This document shows positions 25,576 through 37,400 of a stretch of 64,000 nt of DNA, piece by piece. The DNA comes from Acorus gramineus (lineage: Eukaryota > Streptophyta > Magnoliopsida > Acorales > Acoraceae): positions 21,324,895 through 21,388,894 of the forward strand of contig CM060853.1 of NCBI GenBank assembly GCA_030737835.1, given 5' to 3'. Below the pieces are notes generated by a model. That model saw only the letters and a program-made list of their open reading frames with translations, was not told the origin of the DNA and did no database searches. Made by a program: the position numbers and the translations under genes. How positions within the stretch are numbered: the stretch's first letter is position 1; each line of letters starts with the position of its first letter.

Positions 25576-26599
25576 CTCGTTTTTTAGTGATTTTTCAATT
25601 CCCTCAAAATATAACCCAAAATCCATTAAAAAAAGGTTTCTAAAAATTTCAAAAAAATTATAGACCCATCACTTATCTCTTAAAATTTTTAAGGGCACTG
25701 TTACACAAAGTTTTTTTACAGTCCCAAATGAAACCCTACGTATCAAATTAACCATCCAATGAGATATGTACCTTCTTAAATGAGGTATATACGTCGTTCA
25801 ATCTTTTTACACACATTATATAAGATATATAAACTTTTCATTAAAATATATATCTCTTCAGACGAGATTTACTATTTAAAAATTATAAGATGTAGATTGT
25901 CTGTGGACTTCATTTGAAACTATACCTAACATTATTCATTAAATAAATTTAAAATATTGAAAATTTTGTTTTCATTTGTTTTATTTTAGTAGAAAGAATT
26001 TCTCTTTATTTTCCTCAAGGTCTGAAAAAAATCAATTGATGAACATTAAAACATGACCAAAGACTGGGTGCTACATCACCCAAACCAACGGCCTTTGGCT
26101 CGCCCCTGAAAGCCATAACAAACTTTTTAAGTAGGGTTTACTTTTGTGGAAGTGTTTGAAAAACACATTTGCGTTTTTGAATCTTCAACTCTCTCTCTCT
26201 CTCTCATTTATTCCCGCACCCACAACCAGTAGTCATCCAATGAGAGCAAGAAAAGAAAAGAATCAAACTTTTGACAGTGATGGATTTTTTTTCACATCAT
26301 CTGCTCTCATTGAGGCTGATAACCCCTCCCCTTCAACCTCCTGGTTTGACTAAACAGAACACCATACCCACTAAACCTAACACGTCTTAATCCATTATAA
26401 AGTGATGCTATATTGATTCAGACATACAAGGGTGCATTATGTGCGTCTGAGAGAGAGAGAGAGAGAGATGAGGCCCCATATGGTTCCCTTCCCTGCACAG
26501 GGCCATATTAATCCAATGCTCAAGCCGAAGTAGCTCCACCACTCTAAAGGCTTAATGCAGAACGGGTGGCGGACGCGTTCCAAGAGCGATGAATCCGAA

Positions 26600-27170
26600 A
26601 GGGTCCATTTGAGATTTTTAAATATTTACAGAAAAACCGACTAGTAGAAATATGGTGTCCTGAACTCAGAATCACCTGAAATTTTTACTGGAGATAGATA
26701 TCGAGGAGATCTACAAAATTTGTAGCTATGCCACAACACGCGCTTATTTTTTCATTTTTCCCATTTTTCGACCCTCAAAATGGTCTTTTTCTATTTTTAG
26801 TAACATTTTATATTCTGCGACTGAAATCAAATCCGAAGATCTTCTAAGATCCTCTAGAGTTAGTTATAACAAATTTTTGTTTTTGCTATTTTTAGTAACT
26901 TTTTAGTATAAAAGGGATATTTGTAATTTAGGGTTGGCAGTTTTTAATAATATATTTCTGAGTTTTATTATTCTCTTTGAGAATTGTGGTTTGTTGAAGG
27001 ATCTCAACGCTTGTTGGATCTTTGTTTAGTTTTTCGCTGCGTTTCTGCATTTCTTAAATAAATGGGTGCATTTTGTAACCAGATTATTTGATACAGATAA
27101 TCGTTTTTGCTCCCCTCTGTGATGGGGTAATTTTTTACTGAACCACATAAATCTGTGTGTTTTGGATTTT
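26600..27170 (+). mobile_element. Possible decayed LTR-retrotransposon LTR
   Basis: The stretch has a promoter-like TATAAAAGG (about 26907), followed by a T-rich region with CTCTTTGAGAATTG and TTCGCTGCGTTTC, an arrangement seen in plant LTRs (U3-TATA-R-U5). No terminal TG/CA pair or target duplication was found, so this is a weak call and could be unrelated spacer. Confidence 0.3.
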
Positions 27171-27521
27171 TTTATTATGACATAGCTGTGTCAACACAAG
27201 TTCAAAACCCTATCCCCCGGTTGGCGTTGGGGCATCAAAAATGACGTTCACACACCATTTCTATCCGCAGTAGAGAAACAGTGACAATAACGTTTTTTTT
27301 ACCGCAGCACAGGTACGCGGGTGTCCCCCATCCCAAACGGAGCCTAAAAACACTGGTCAAGTCTAAAATAGCTTGTACCCATTTTTATGCTTGCACTGTG
27401 CTAAGCAATAAAAATCCTCTTTTTTCTGTCATTCTTTCTCTTATAATATGGCGGTATAGTAGTGGTCGTCGTCGTCTTCGCATATGGCCAATGACGCGGT
27501 TGCATCGTGACCCCACCATTC

Positions 27522-27558
27522 GGATCTTTTATCAGCAGTCCTGCTATGAAAAGATCCT
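27522..27558. repeat. Short inverted repeat upstream of RLK1 (also at about 34048-34084 upstream of RLK2)
   Basis: GGATCTTTTATCAGCAG and its near inverse CTGCTATGAAAAGATCC are separated by 2 bases, giving a 17-bp stem with a short internal mismatch. Identical in both blocks, so conserved since duplication. It lies about 340 bp upstream of the start codon. Role unknown. Confidence 0.6.
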
Positions 27559-27851
27559 AAGATAACAGTAGTTCTCTGTCCAAGACCATCTGTTGCGGTC
27601 TTAAAAAAAATGTATGCGGTCTAAATCCAAGTCCCAGTTCAATATTGTTGTGATATGATTTTCCATTCCTCGAAAGTCTCCTTCAGTTATTTATATTCCA
27701 TAACGTATTTGGAACTCCAGAACTAAGAGATTGAGATCCACACTTCGTCTTTGGTACGTTTTGATAAAAGAAAATCAAACACGACTTGGAAATCTATGCA
27801 TCTGCAAAAGTCTGTACTTTGAAATGTATAGTAGTTCCAAACTTCCAATCT

Positions 27852-27858
27852 TATATAA
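27852..27858 (+). promoter_or_regulatory. TATA box of RLK1
   Basis: TATATAA lies 44 bases upstream of the ATG at 27902. It supports transcription starting near 27885 and so argues against the upstream in-frame ATGs at 27731 and later. RLK2 has the same motif at 34422-34428, RLK-D at 63837-63831. Confidence 0.7.
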
Positions 27859-27901
27859 CACAAACAAGCACAAACAGTGGCATGCAGAGAACATTAAAAA
27901 A

Positions 27902-30900
27902 ATGAAGGCCCTTCAATCCCCAGTACTTGAACTCATTATATCCTTCTTGTTCATACTAGAATGTGTGTCAGCAACACCAAACCCAAAAAACCATCCAGGA
28001 GACCTATCAGCCCTGCTCGCCTTCAAATCCCACATAACCTCAGACCCCCACAACATCCTCACCACCACATGGAACCCCAACACGTCCTTCTGCAGCTGGA
28101 CCGGCGTCTCCTGCAGCCGCAGGAGGCCCCGAGTCACTGGTCTACAGCTCGACTCCCTCTCTTTGGCCGGCACTATCGCTCCAGAGATCGGAAACTTATC
28201 CTTCCTCGCGTTTCTCAACCTGAGCAAAAACGCTTTCACTGGCCACATCCCCAACAGTATCGGAAGCCTCCGCCGCTTGAAAGTCCTCTCCATCTTCAAC
28301 AACATGTTGGACGGCCCCATCCCGGCTGTCCACCTCCCACGCCTCAGGTCCCTCTCCCTCTTCGAAAACCACCTCGTTGGTCCAATTCCGCCGATCATCT
28401 TCAGCATCCCCACTTTAGAAAAGCTCTCTCTCTCCACCAACTCGCTCACAGGGGAGATCCCCGCTTTGTACCTCCCACGCCTCAGGTTCCTGAGACTCAG
28501 CTACAACCAGCTCTCCGGGGAGATCCCAAAAGAGTTGGGTGAAATTGTGTCACTCAATTTTTTAAGCCTCCATGAAAATCGATTGACGGGCGCCATCCCG
28601 TCATCCATTGGAAATCTCACCCAGCTCAATCACCTCTACCTCGGCAGCAACAACTTAACAGGAGACGCCATCCCTGCATCGTTCGGGCGTCTCACAAAAC
28701 TGCAATTTCTACATCTAGAAGGAAACGCTTTCCAAGCCGGACCAATGCCAAGGGTGATCCTGAACATGTCGTCCTTGGTTGAGATTAATCTTAATTTTCT
28801 GGGTTTCTCTGGGAGCATCCCGACGGACTTTGGGCTCCATTTCCCGTTCCTTCAGGGACTTTATCTCGCCCGGAATGACTTCTCTGGGCCAATCCCCGGC
28901 TTCCTCTCAAATGCTTCGAATCTGGTTGTCCTAGAGATTTCTAGGAATATGTTCACTGGGTCAGTTCCAGTCTCGTTAGGAGACCTCCCACTCCTTCAAA
29001 AACTCAATCTGGCGTACAACCGGCTCAGCGGCGGATTGGAGTTCCTCTCATCCTTGCTAAATTTGAACTACTTGGAAGTAGTAATTTTATCTGATAATTC
29101 GTTCAATGGGTCCCTGCCGGATCTTCATTTGAGCAACATTTCGACGAGTCTTCAATTAATGGTCGCAAGGGATTGTTCCATCACTGGAAGTATTTCTATG
29201 TTGAGCAATCTAAGTAGCTTGATTTATTTGGATTTGAGCTATAATGAATTGTCAGGTACCATTCCATCGGAGTTCAAAAATCTAGAGAAGTTGCAGGAGT
29301 TGCACCTTACAGGGAACCGATTGGAAGGATCAATCCCTGAAGAACTTTTTCAGTCCATGATCAATCTGGGTACGCTTTCTCTTGATCAGAACATGCTTTC
29401 TGGACCAATATCAAGCTATGTAGGGAACCTCACAAGACTTCAAAAGGTAACATTAGCAGAGAATGCTCTGTCTTCGACCATCCCATCTAGTATTTGGGGT
29501 CTCGCAGAACTGATTTTGTTGGACTTGTCACACAATTTCTTGGAAGGATATCTTCCAGCAGAGGTGGGGAATCTAAAATTCTCGACATTGATGAATCTTT
29601 CTTCGAATCGCCTGTTGGGTTTCCTCCCCATCACACTAGGCCACCTCCCAATGCTAGTAAATCTCGACTTGCATAACAATTCCTTCTCGGGTTCGATTCC
29701 ACAATCTCTTTCTAATTTGATAAGCCTCAGCCTCCTTGACCTCTCCTCCAATTCACTTTCAGGTGAAATTCCCAAATCTCTAACAGATTTTCAGTACCTC
29801 ACCTCTCTCAATTTGTCGTTCAATCGGTTGGAAGGTGAGGTACCCGATGGTGATGCCTTTGCGAACCTCACCATGCAATCTCTCATTGGTAATCTCGCAC
29901 TCTGTGGATCAGCAAAGCAAGGTTTGCCTGCTTGCAAGGTCTCAGACACAAAGACATCAAGGACTAGTTCCATCATGCTAAAATATGTTCTCCCTTCCCT
30001 CCTCTTTGGCTTGGCAGTTTCTGTCATCCTGTTCTATGTGTTGTTGTCGAACAAAAAACAGAAATCTAGAGGGCATAACCCGACTGAACTACTACTGTCT
30101 CGAGTCCATCAAAGATTTGTATCTGAACAAGAGCTAGTGCATGCAACCAACAACTTCAACGAGACTAACATCCTTGGGGTTGGGAATTCTGGTTCGGTTT
30201 ACAAAGGGTTGTTGGAAGATGGGATGATTGTCGCTATCAAGGTCTTGAAGCTCGGGTCCTCAGAGCAAGCATTGAAGAGGTTTGAAAAGGAATGTGAGAT
30301 GATGCGCAATGTTCGCCACCGGAACATTGTGAAGATCATCAGTATCTGCTCAACAGAGAACTTTAAGGCTTTGATACTCCAATACATGCCCAACAACAGC
30401 CTCGACATGTGGTTGCACTCTTCACAAGACCACAAGTTGTCCATCCTTGAAAGAGTGTGCATAGTGAGTGATGTGGCCTCGGTGTTGGAGTATCTCAACC
30501 ATGGATGCTCTAGACCTGTGGTTCACTCTGATGTGAAGGCAAGCAACATCTTGTTGGATGAGAATATGGTTGGTCATTTGGGAGATTTTGGGATCTCAAA
30601 GCTTTTCTCTGGAGACAAGTCTGCGACACCAACGAGCACGTTGGGAACTCTTGGTTACGTTGCTCCAGGTGCATATCCATTATCATCTCTCTCTAATTTT
30701 TGAGATATCATTCAATTTCTAAACATTTATTGATTATTTCACTTGTCCAAATATTTCATAATATTGATCAAGATATATGTTTTCCAGTGCTAGTTCTTTT
30801 GTTCTCATGTGTTTCTTACATTATTAGGTAATATAAGGAGCACAAAGGAGAGACATATATAAACAATATCATATTCACTTTTCAGTCACTCAGTGCTTCC

Positions 30901-31366
30901 AAACACAATGAAGTTTAGTTAAATTACTTCTTCAATGTAGGAATGAATTTCTAACTAGTGCGCGAATTTGAAAATCCTTGCAGAGTACGGTCTGTCTGGG
31001 AAATCATCTATACAAGGCGACATTTATAGCTTTGGGATTTTGCTCCTCGAAACATTTACAGGAAGAAAGCCTACAGACGCGATGTTCACTAGTGGATCAA
31101 GCATAAGACAATGGGTCGAGGAATCATTTCCTGATGCAATTTTAAAGATTGTTGATGCCAATCTGTTGAGAGATGACAATGAAACTCACTCTGGTAATGG
31201 TGATAATATCGAATTGGGAGATGCACAAGCCAAACGCAAATGTTTGTCATCAGTACTAGAATTGGGCCTGCTCTGTTCATCGGGAATGCCCAAGGAGAGA
31301 ATGGCCATGAAAGATGTGGCGGTGAGATTGAACAAGATCAAAATGGAGCTTGTTAGCGTGACATGA
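27902..31366 (+). CDS. RLK1: LRR receptor-like serine/threonine kinase, subfamily XII type, intact frame
   Basis: Plasma-membrane pattern-recognition-type receptor kinase. Exon 1 27902-30668, exon 2 30984-31366 (315-bp intron; codon for Glu of APE split), 1049 residues, normal for the family. Start chosen because a hydrophobic signal peptide (1-27, MKALQSPVLELIISFLFILE) follows it and a TATA box lies 44 bp upstream. Then an LRRNT domain (DLSALLAFKS...WNP..SFCSWTGVSC), about 20 plant-type LRRs, a Cys pair (LALCG...LPAC), a membrane helix (about 690-715) and a kinase (about 755-1045). Catalytic Lys in VAIK and DFG in LGDFGIS are present. HSDVK lacks Arg before Asp, so it is a non-RD kinase, as in FLS2, EFR and Xa21. 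Odd: the Gly-loop reads GVGNSGS and the catalytic loop HSDVKASN, where RLK2 has GVGNFGS and HSDVKPSN. Ligand unknown. It is the only uninterrupted RLK of four in the window. Confidence 0.92.
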
Positions 31367-33554
31367 ATGGTACTTGTGGCGTGAGCTTACATACATCAAT
31401 AGTTTAACAAAAGGATGTAACAAAAAAAAAAAAAAAAAGAGTTTACCAAAGGAAAGAAGATCAATGCTTTTAAGACACTACTAATGTTTTTCTTAGCCCC
31501 CTAAGCTGCCTCAATGTAATTCGATAATCAACATAGGTGTAATAATAGAATAAATAACAATAAGAGATTTTCTATTTGATTGCATTTTCTTATTATTCTC
31601 GTTAGATAACATTTCATTTTTTTTTATTGTTTAGCTCAACTTAAATAAAATAAAGATAAATGTTGGATAGATAAACATTTTTTAAATTTTAGATGATAAT
31701 TCTTCATTTGTAACGAGTGCTCATGTTTAAGAATGTATATGAGTTGTGGTTATTAAAAAAAAATTACTCATCATTTTACTTGTATAAGAGTTACTTGTAT
31801 AAGAGTTGTGATTTACATGTGTGATATTATCCGCTTTACCCGTAAAAGGTTTTAAAGGGCATTATATATGCAAGATCTGTGCTCACATATAAACACTAGA
31901 CATCCTCGTTAGTCTATGTGGAACTAAACAATGAGTTTAGTCTAACCTCACCCTCACCCTCACCCTTTCTTGGGCCTATTGGGCTCCTCACCTCTTGATC
32001 TAACGCACCACAAAATCTAACATTTAATCAAACTTTCAATTTCCAATAAAATTGCAAAGCAGCACAACAAAATTACAATTTGTAATTTCCAAGGCATGGA
32101 ATGGGATGTGACTGAACCTTGAATTCATTAGAAGAAATGCCGGGCCAACTTGGTTACCAAATGCAGGCTTCAGCAATAACAATATTTCCTAATGAAAGAT
32201 CAACATCCATGAAATAATAATACACTCTAAGCTGAACCAGAGCCGAGCCCAGGCGTGCTAGGATCGGCCAACAGATTGCCAAATGAGTAAAACCTGAAAC
32301 TAAGGTTAGCAAAACAAATTTAACATGGATGCATTCCAATCACTTTTAGCCGTTACTTTTAGCTCCGTTTCACATGAATACACATAATCTTCATGGAGCT
32401 AAAAATTAAGGCTAAAAGCAGTGCTAGGGGGTGGTGACATGACTCAAATCTAATACAAGTTGGCATTTGATGATAAAACCAGACAATCTTAGAACAAGGC
32501 CTTATAATTCTAGTTTTCACATCTAAAAACTTACAGCAAAATATGTTAACTCCCTTTTGAATGCTTTGATGATCAACCCAGGAAACACGCATGGACAATG
32601 AATTGTGCAGAAGGAAATCAATGCTTTGCAAAAGAGAACTGGAGACTTATTGCCATCAGGAAGGGGAAACCATGAGAATTTCTCATTGCAACCTGTGATA
32701 CAATCAGTGCTCAAAGCCCTTGCGCAATACCCCAACATCATTTAGCAACACGTTTACACTAGACGCAGTGGACGACAACAACGTTAGAATGATCTTAGGG
32801 TTAAAGAAAACCACTGGTTCATTTGGCAATAAGTTACATGAAAATGGTGTCAGAATGATACAATATAAACCAAACTGTTCAGTGCATGAATGGATATAAT
32901 CTCCATGGAGCTAAAAATAAGGCTAAAAGCAGTGTTAGGTGTGACAGGACTCACAGTCACAGATTTAATACAAGCTGCCATTTGACAATAAAACCCAACA
33001 ATCTTAGAACAGGACCTTACAATGATAGTTTCCACGTCTAAAAACTTACAGTGAAACATGTAAATCCCTTCTGAATGCTTAAATGATCAACCCAGGAAAC
33101 ATGCATGGGCAAAGATTTGTACAGAAGGAAATCAATGCTTTGCGAAAGACGACTGGAATCTTTTTGCCATCAGGAAGGGGAAACCATGAAAATTTCTCAT
33201 TGCAGCCTGCGATACAATCAGTGCTCAAAGCCCTTGCGCAATACCCCAACATCATTTGGCAACATGTTCACTCTAGATGCAGTGGACGACGACAACGTTA
33301 GAATGATCTTAGGGTTAAAGAAAACCACTGTTTCATTTGGCAACAAGTTACATGAGAATGGTGTTAGGATGATATAATATAAACCGCATTGTTCACTCAC
33401 CGACCATGATTCATTGGTAAACTATATAACTTTTCTGATCCTGGAAATTTCAGATCCTGACATGTAATATGCTTTCAAAAAAAAATATGCGGATTTTTCA
33501 GGGGGGAAAAAGAATAGGCAAGTAATTTGGCATGCTGATGACACGGTACCAGGT
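31367..33554. other. Downstream spacer of RLK1, incl. 3' flank of the EXS fragment
   Basis: Holds the RLK1 3' UTR (AATAAATAA-like signals near 31552), AT-rich spacer and the 512-bp tandem repeat described separately. Includes the empty site (near 31640) matching the 854-bp insertion seen in block B. No independent gene. Confidence 0.55.
32386..33409. repeat. 512-bp tandem duplication, two units
   Basis: Unit 1 (32386-32897) and unit 2 (32898-about 33409) both start AATCTYCATGGAGCTAAAAAT and share GATCAACCCAGGAAAC, CAGAAGGAAATCAATGC, CAGGAAGGGGAAACCATG and GCGCAATACCCCAACATCATTT. Block B has a single, slightly shortened unit (about 39628-40095), so the tandem doubling is specific to block A or was lost in B. 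It lies in the 3' flank of the minus-strand EXS fragment. Open frames across it are short and not conserved between units, so I do not call a gene. Confidence 0.85.
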
Positions 33555-33945
33555 TTATACGTTGTGGCTGTCGGATCCAAGCAGTCTGTCTTCCTCCTTT
33601 GGCATCTCGCCCATAGCAACTTGTAAGCTTGGCTTAAGCGCGATCTTATTCCACTCATTTTCCACTCGAAAGAAGATCCACTGGAAGCGGCGGAAGATCT
33701 CTAATGCCATTATTGTGAAAACGGTGATGTAGTTATGTCGGAGATGAGCCGAAAGCTTGTATGTCCATGTGCACCGAAGAATTAAGTTGCTTAAAATAGC
33801 CCAATAATAAATCTGCAATCTCATAGGTGTTACATGTTAAACAAGAAACAACACTTGGTCTTGATCAACTGTTGAAGAATGCAATCAGCCAATTTACAAA
33901 CACTTACCCATTGTCTTCCATACAATATGGTTGAACAAAGATGTG
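33555..33945 (-). pseudogene. EXS-domain protein fragment (C-terminal end), block A
   Basis: C-terminal piece of an EXS (ERD1/XPR1/SYG1) domain protein, a family of multi-pass membrane proteins linked to phosphate or Golgi trafficking. Exon 33812-33555 codes NLILRCTWTYKLSAHLRHNY, ...FRRFQWIFFRVENEWNK... and a stop; the preceding exon remains only as 33945-33908 (STILYGRQW, donor GTAAGTG). Upstream of 33945 the gene is cut off by the duplication junction and replaced by RLK2 upstream DNA. The remaining coding text is open, but without start or most of the domain it cannot work alone. Confidence 0.82.
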
Positions 33946-34471
33946 GTTTTTCTGTCATTCTTTCTCTTATAATATGGCCGTATAGTAGTGGTCGTCGTCG
34001 TCTTCGCATATGGCCAATGACGCGGTTGCATCGTGACCCCACCATTCGGATCTTTTATCAGCAGTCCTGCTATGAAAAGATCCTAAGATAACAGTAGTTC
34101 TCTGTCCAGAAGATAACAGTAGTTCTCTGTCCAAGACCATCTGTTGCGGTCTTAAAAAAAATGTTTGCGGTCTAAATCCAAGTCCCAGTTCAATATTGTT
34201 GTCTTTAGTGGAAACGACAGCCAAACATGGGATCTGATTTTCCATTCCTCAAAAGTCTCCTTCAGTGATTTATATTCCATAACGTATTTGGAACTCCAGA
34301 ACTAAGAGATTGAGATCCACACTTCGTCTTTGGTACGTTTTGGAAAAAGAAAATCAACACGACTTGGAAATCTATGCATCTGCAAAAGTCTGTACTTTGA
34401 AATGTATAGTAGTTCCAATCTTATATAACACAAACAAGCACAAACAGTGGCATGCAGAGAACATTAAAAAA

Positions 34472-37400
34472 ATGAAGGCCCTTCAATCCCCAGTACTTGA
34501 ACTCATTATATCCTTCTTGTTCATACTAGAATGTGTGTCAGCAACACCAAACCCAAAAAACCATCCAGGAGACCTATCAGCCCTGCTCGCCTTCAAATCC
34601 CACATAACCTCAGACCCCCACAACATCCTCACCACCACATGGAACCCCAACACGTCCTTCTGCAGCTGGACCGGCGTCTCCTGCAGCCGCAGGAGGCCCC
34701 GAGTCACTGGTCTACAGCTCGACTCCCTCTCTTTGGCCGGCACTATCGCTCCAGAGATCGGAAACTTATCCTTCCTCGCGTTTCTCAACCTGAGCGAAAA
34801 CGCTTTCACTGGCCACATCCCCAACAGTATCGGAAGCCTCCGCCGCTTGAAAGTCCTCTCCATCTTCAACAACATGTTGGACGGCCCCATCCCGGCTGTC
34901 CACCTCCCACGCCTCAGGTCTCTCGTCCTCTTCGAAAACCACCTCGTTGGTCCAATTCCGGCGATCATCTTCAGCATCCCCACTTTAGAAAAGCTCTCTC
35001 TCTCCACCAACTCGCTCACAGGGGAGATCCCCGCTTTGTACCTCCCACGCCTCAGGTTCCTGAGCCTCAGCTACAACCAGCTCTCCGGGGAGATCCCAAG
35101 AGAGTTGGGTGAAATTGTGTCACTCAATTTTTTAGGCCTCCATGGAAATCGATTGACGGGCGCCATCCCGTCATCCATTGGAAACCTCACCCAGCTCAAA
35201 TAACTCGACCTCGGCAACAACAACTTAACAGGAGACGCCATCCCTGCATCGTTCGGGCGTCTCATAAAACTGCAATTTCTACATCTAGGAGGAAACGCTT
35301 TCCAAGCCGGACCAATGCCAAGGGTGATCCTGAACATGTCGTCACTGGTTAAGATTGATCTCACTTTCGTGGGTCTCTTGGGAGCTTCCCAACGGATTTT
35401 GCGCTTCATTTCCCGTTCCTTCAGCAACTTTATCTCTCCCACAATGAATTCTCCGGGCCGATACCTGGCTCTCTCTCAAATGCTTCGAAGCTGGTTGTTG
35501 TAGAGATTTCTGGTAATATGTTCACTGGGTCAGTTCCAGTCTCGTTAGGAGACCTCCCACTCCTTCAAAAACTCAATCTGGCGTACAACCGGCTCAGCGG
35601 CGGATTGGAGTTCCTCTCATCCTTGCTAAATTTGAACTACTTGGAAGTAGTAATTTTATCTGATAATTCGTTCAATGGGTCTCTGCCAGATCTTCATTTG
35701 AGCAACATTTCGGCGAGTCTTCAATTAATGGTCGCAAGTGGTTGTTCCATCACTGGAAGTATTTCTATGTTGAGCAATCTAAGTAGCTTGATTTATTTGG
35801 ATTTGAGCTATAATGAACTGTCAGGTACCATTCCAACGGAGTTCAAAAATCTAGAGAAGATGCAGGAGTTGCACCTGACGGGGAACCGATTGGAAGGATC
35901 AATCCCAGAAGAGATATGTCAGTCAATGATCAATATGGGTGTGCTTTCTCTTGATCAGAACTTGCTTTCTGGATCAATATCAAGCTATGTTGGGAACCTC
36001 ACAAGCCTTCAAAAGGTAACATTAGCAGATAATGCTCTGTCTTCAACCATCCCATCTAGTATTTGGGGTCTCACAAAACTGATTTCATTGGACCTGTCAC
36101 ACAATTTCTTGGAAGGCTATCTTCCAGTAGAGGTGGGGAATCAAAATTTCTTAACATTGATGAATCTTTCTTCGAATCGCTTGTCGGGTTTCCTCCCCAT
36201 CACACTAGGCCACCTCCCAATGCTAGTGAATCTCAACTTGCATAACAATTCCTTCTCGGGTGCGATTCCACAATCTCTTTCTAATTTGAAAAGCCTCAAC
36301 CTCCTCGATCTCTCCTCCAATTCACTTTCAGGTGAAATTCCAAAATCTCTAGCCGATCTTCAATACCTCACCTCTCTCAATTTGTCATTCAATCGGTTGG
36401 AAGGTGACGTACCCGATGGTGGTGCCTTTGCGAACCTCACTATGCAATCTCTCATTGGTAATCTCGCTCTCTGCGGATCAGCAAAGCAAGGTTTGCCTGC
36501 TTGCAAGGTCTCAGACACAAAGACATCAAGGACTAGATCCATCATGCTGAAATATGTTCTCCCTTTCCTCCTCTTTGGCTTGGCAGTTTTTGTCATCCTG
36601 TTCTATGTGGTGTTGTCAAACAAAAAACAGAAATCTAGAGGGCGTAACCCGATTGAACTACTACCGTCTCGAGTCCATCAAAGATTTGTATCTGAACGAG
36701 AGCTAGTGTATGCAACCAACAACTTCGACGAGACTAACATCCTTGGGGTCGGGAATTTTGGTTCGGTTTACAAAGGGCTTTTGGAAGATGGTATGATTGT
36801 CGCTATCAAGGTCTTGAAGCTTGGGTCATCAGAGCAAACATCGAAGAGGTTTGGAAAGGAATGTGAGGTGATGCGCAATGTTCGCCACCGTAATCTTGTG
36901 AAGATCATCAGTATCTGCTCAACCGAGAACTTTAAGGCTTTGATACTCCAATACATGCCCAACAACAGCCTTGACAGGTGGTTGCACTCTTCACAAGACC
37001 ATAAGTTGTCCATCCTTGAAAGGGTGTGTATAGTGAGTGATGTGGCCTCGGCATTGGAGTATCTCCACCATGGATGCTCTAGGCCTGTGGTTCACTCTGA
37101 TGTGAAGCCAAGCAATATCTTGCTGGACGAGAATATGGTTGGTCATTTGGGAGATTTTGGGATCTCAAAGCTTCTCTCTGGGGACAAGTCTATGACACCT
37201 ACGAGCACGTTGGGAACTCTTGGTTATGTCGCTCCAGGTGCATATCCAATATCATCTCTCTTTAATTTTTTAGATATCATTCAACTTCTAAACATTTATT
37301 GATTATTTCACTTGTCCAAATATTTCATAATATTGATTTAGATATATGTTTTACCGTGCTAGTTCTTTTGTACTTCTTACGTTCTTATGTAATATAAAGA

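Larger units (their letters stand above)
23949..27420. other. Intergenic spacer with decayed repeats
   Basis: AT-rich DNA with no gene I can support. It contains a dispersed repeat (25330-25575), a region starting near 25690 (GTTACACAAAGTTTTTTTACAG) similar to sequences near 20800 and 49150, a (GA)n tract at 26450-26468 and an LTR-like remnant near 26600-27170. From 27421 the sequence belongs to the duplicated RLK1 block. Confidence 0.55.
27421..33946 (+). repeat. Direct duplication block A (RLK1 block, about 6.5 kb)
   Basis: The sequence from TTTTTCTGTCATTCTTTCTC at 27421 restarts at 33947, giving a period of 6526 bp. Block A carries the RLK promoter, RLK1, its downstream spacer, a 512-bp tandem repeat and a truncated antisense EXS exon. 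Block B (33947-about 40597) has the same order. The junction at 33946/33947 joins the middle of an EXS exon to RLK upstream DNA, as expected after unequal crossing over. Confidence 0.88.

Noticed and set aside
27731-27901. RLK1 start at the first in-frame ATG (27731)
   Set aside because: The peptide before 27902 has no signal-peptide character and a TATA box lies at 27852-27858, inside this stretch.
27913-28542. Long open frames on both strands over the RLK1/RLK2 LRR regions
   Set aside because: They are shadows of GC-rich LRR coding sequence; composition and paralogue comparison support only the plus-strand RLK frame.
33105-33377. 90-codon plus-strand frame in the 512-bp repeat
   Set aside because: The equivalent frame is not kept in the other unit in full, and there is no domain; likely chance.
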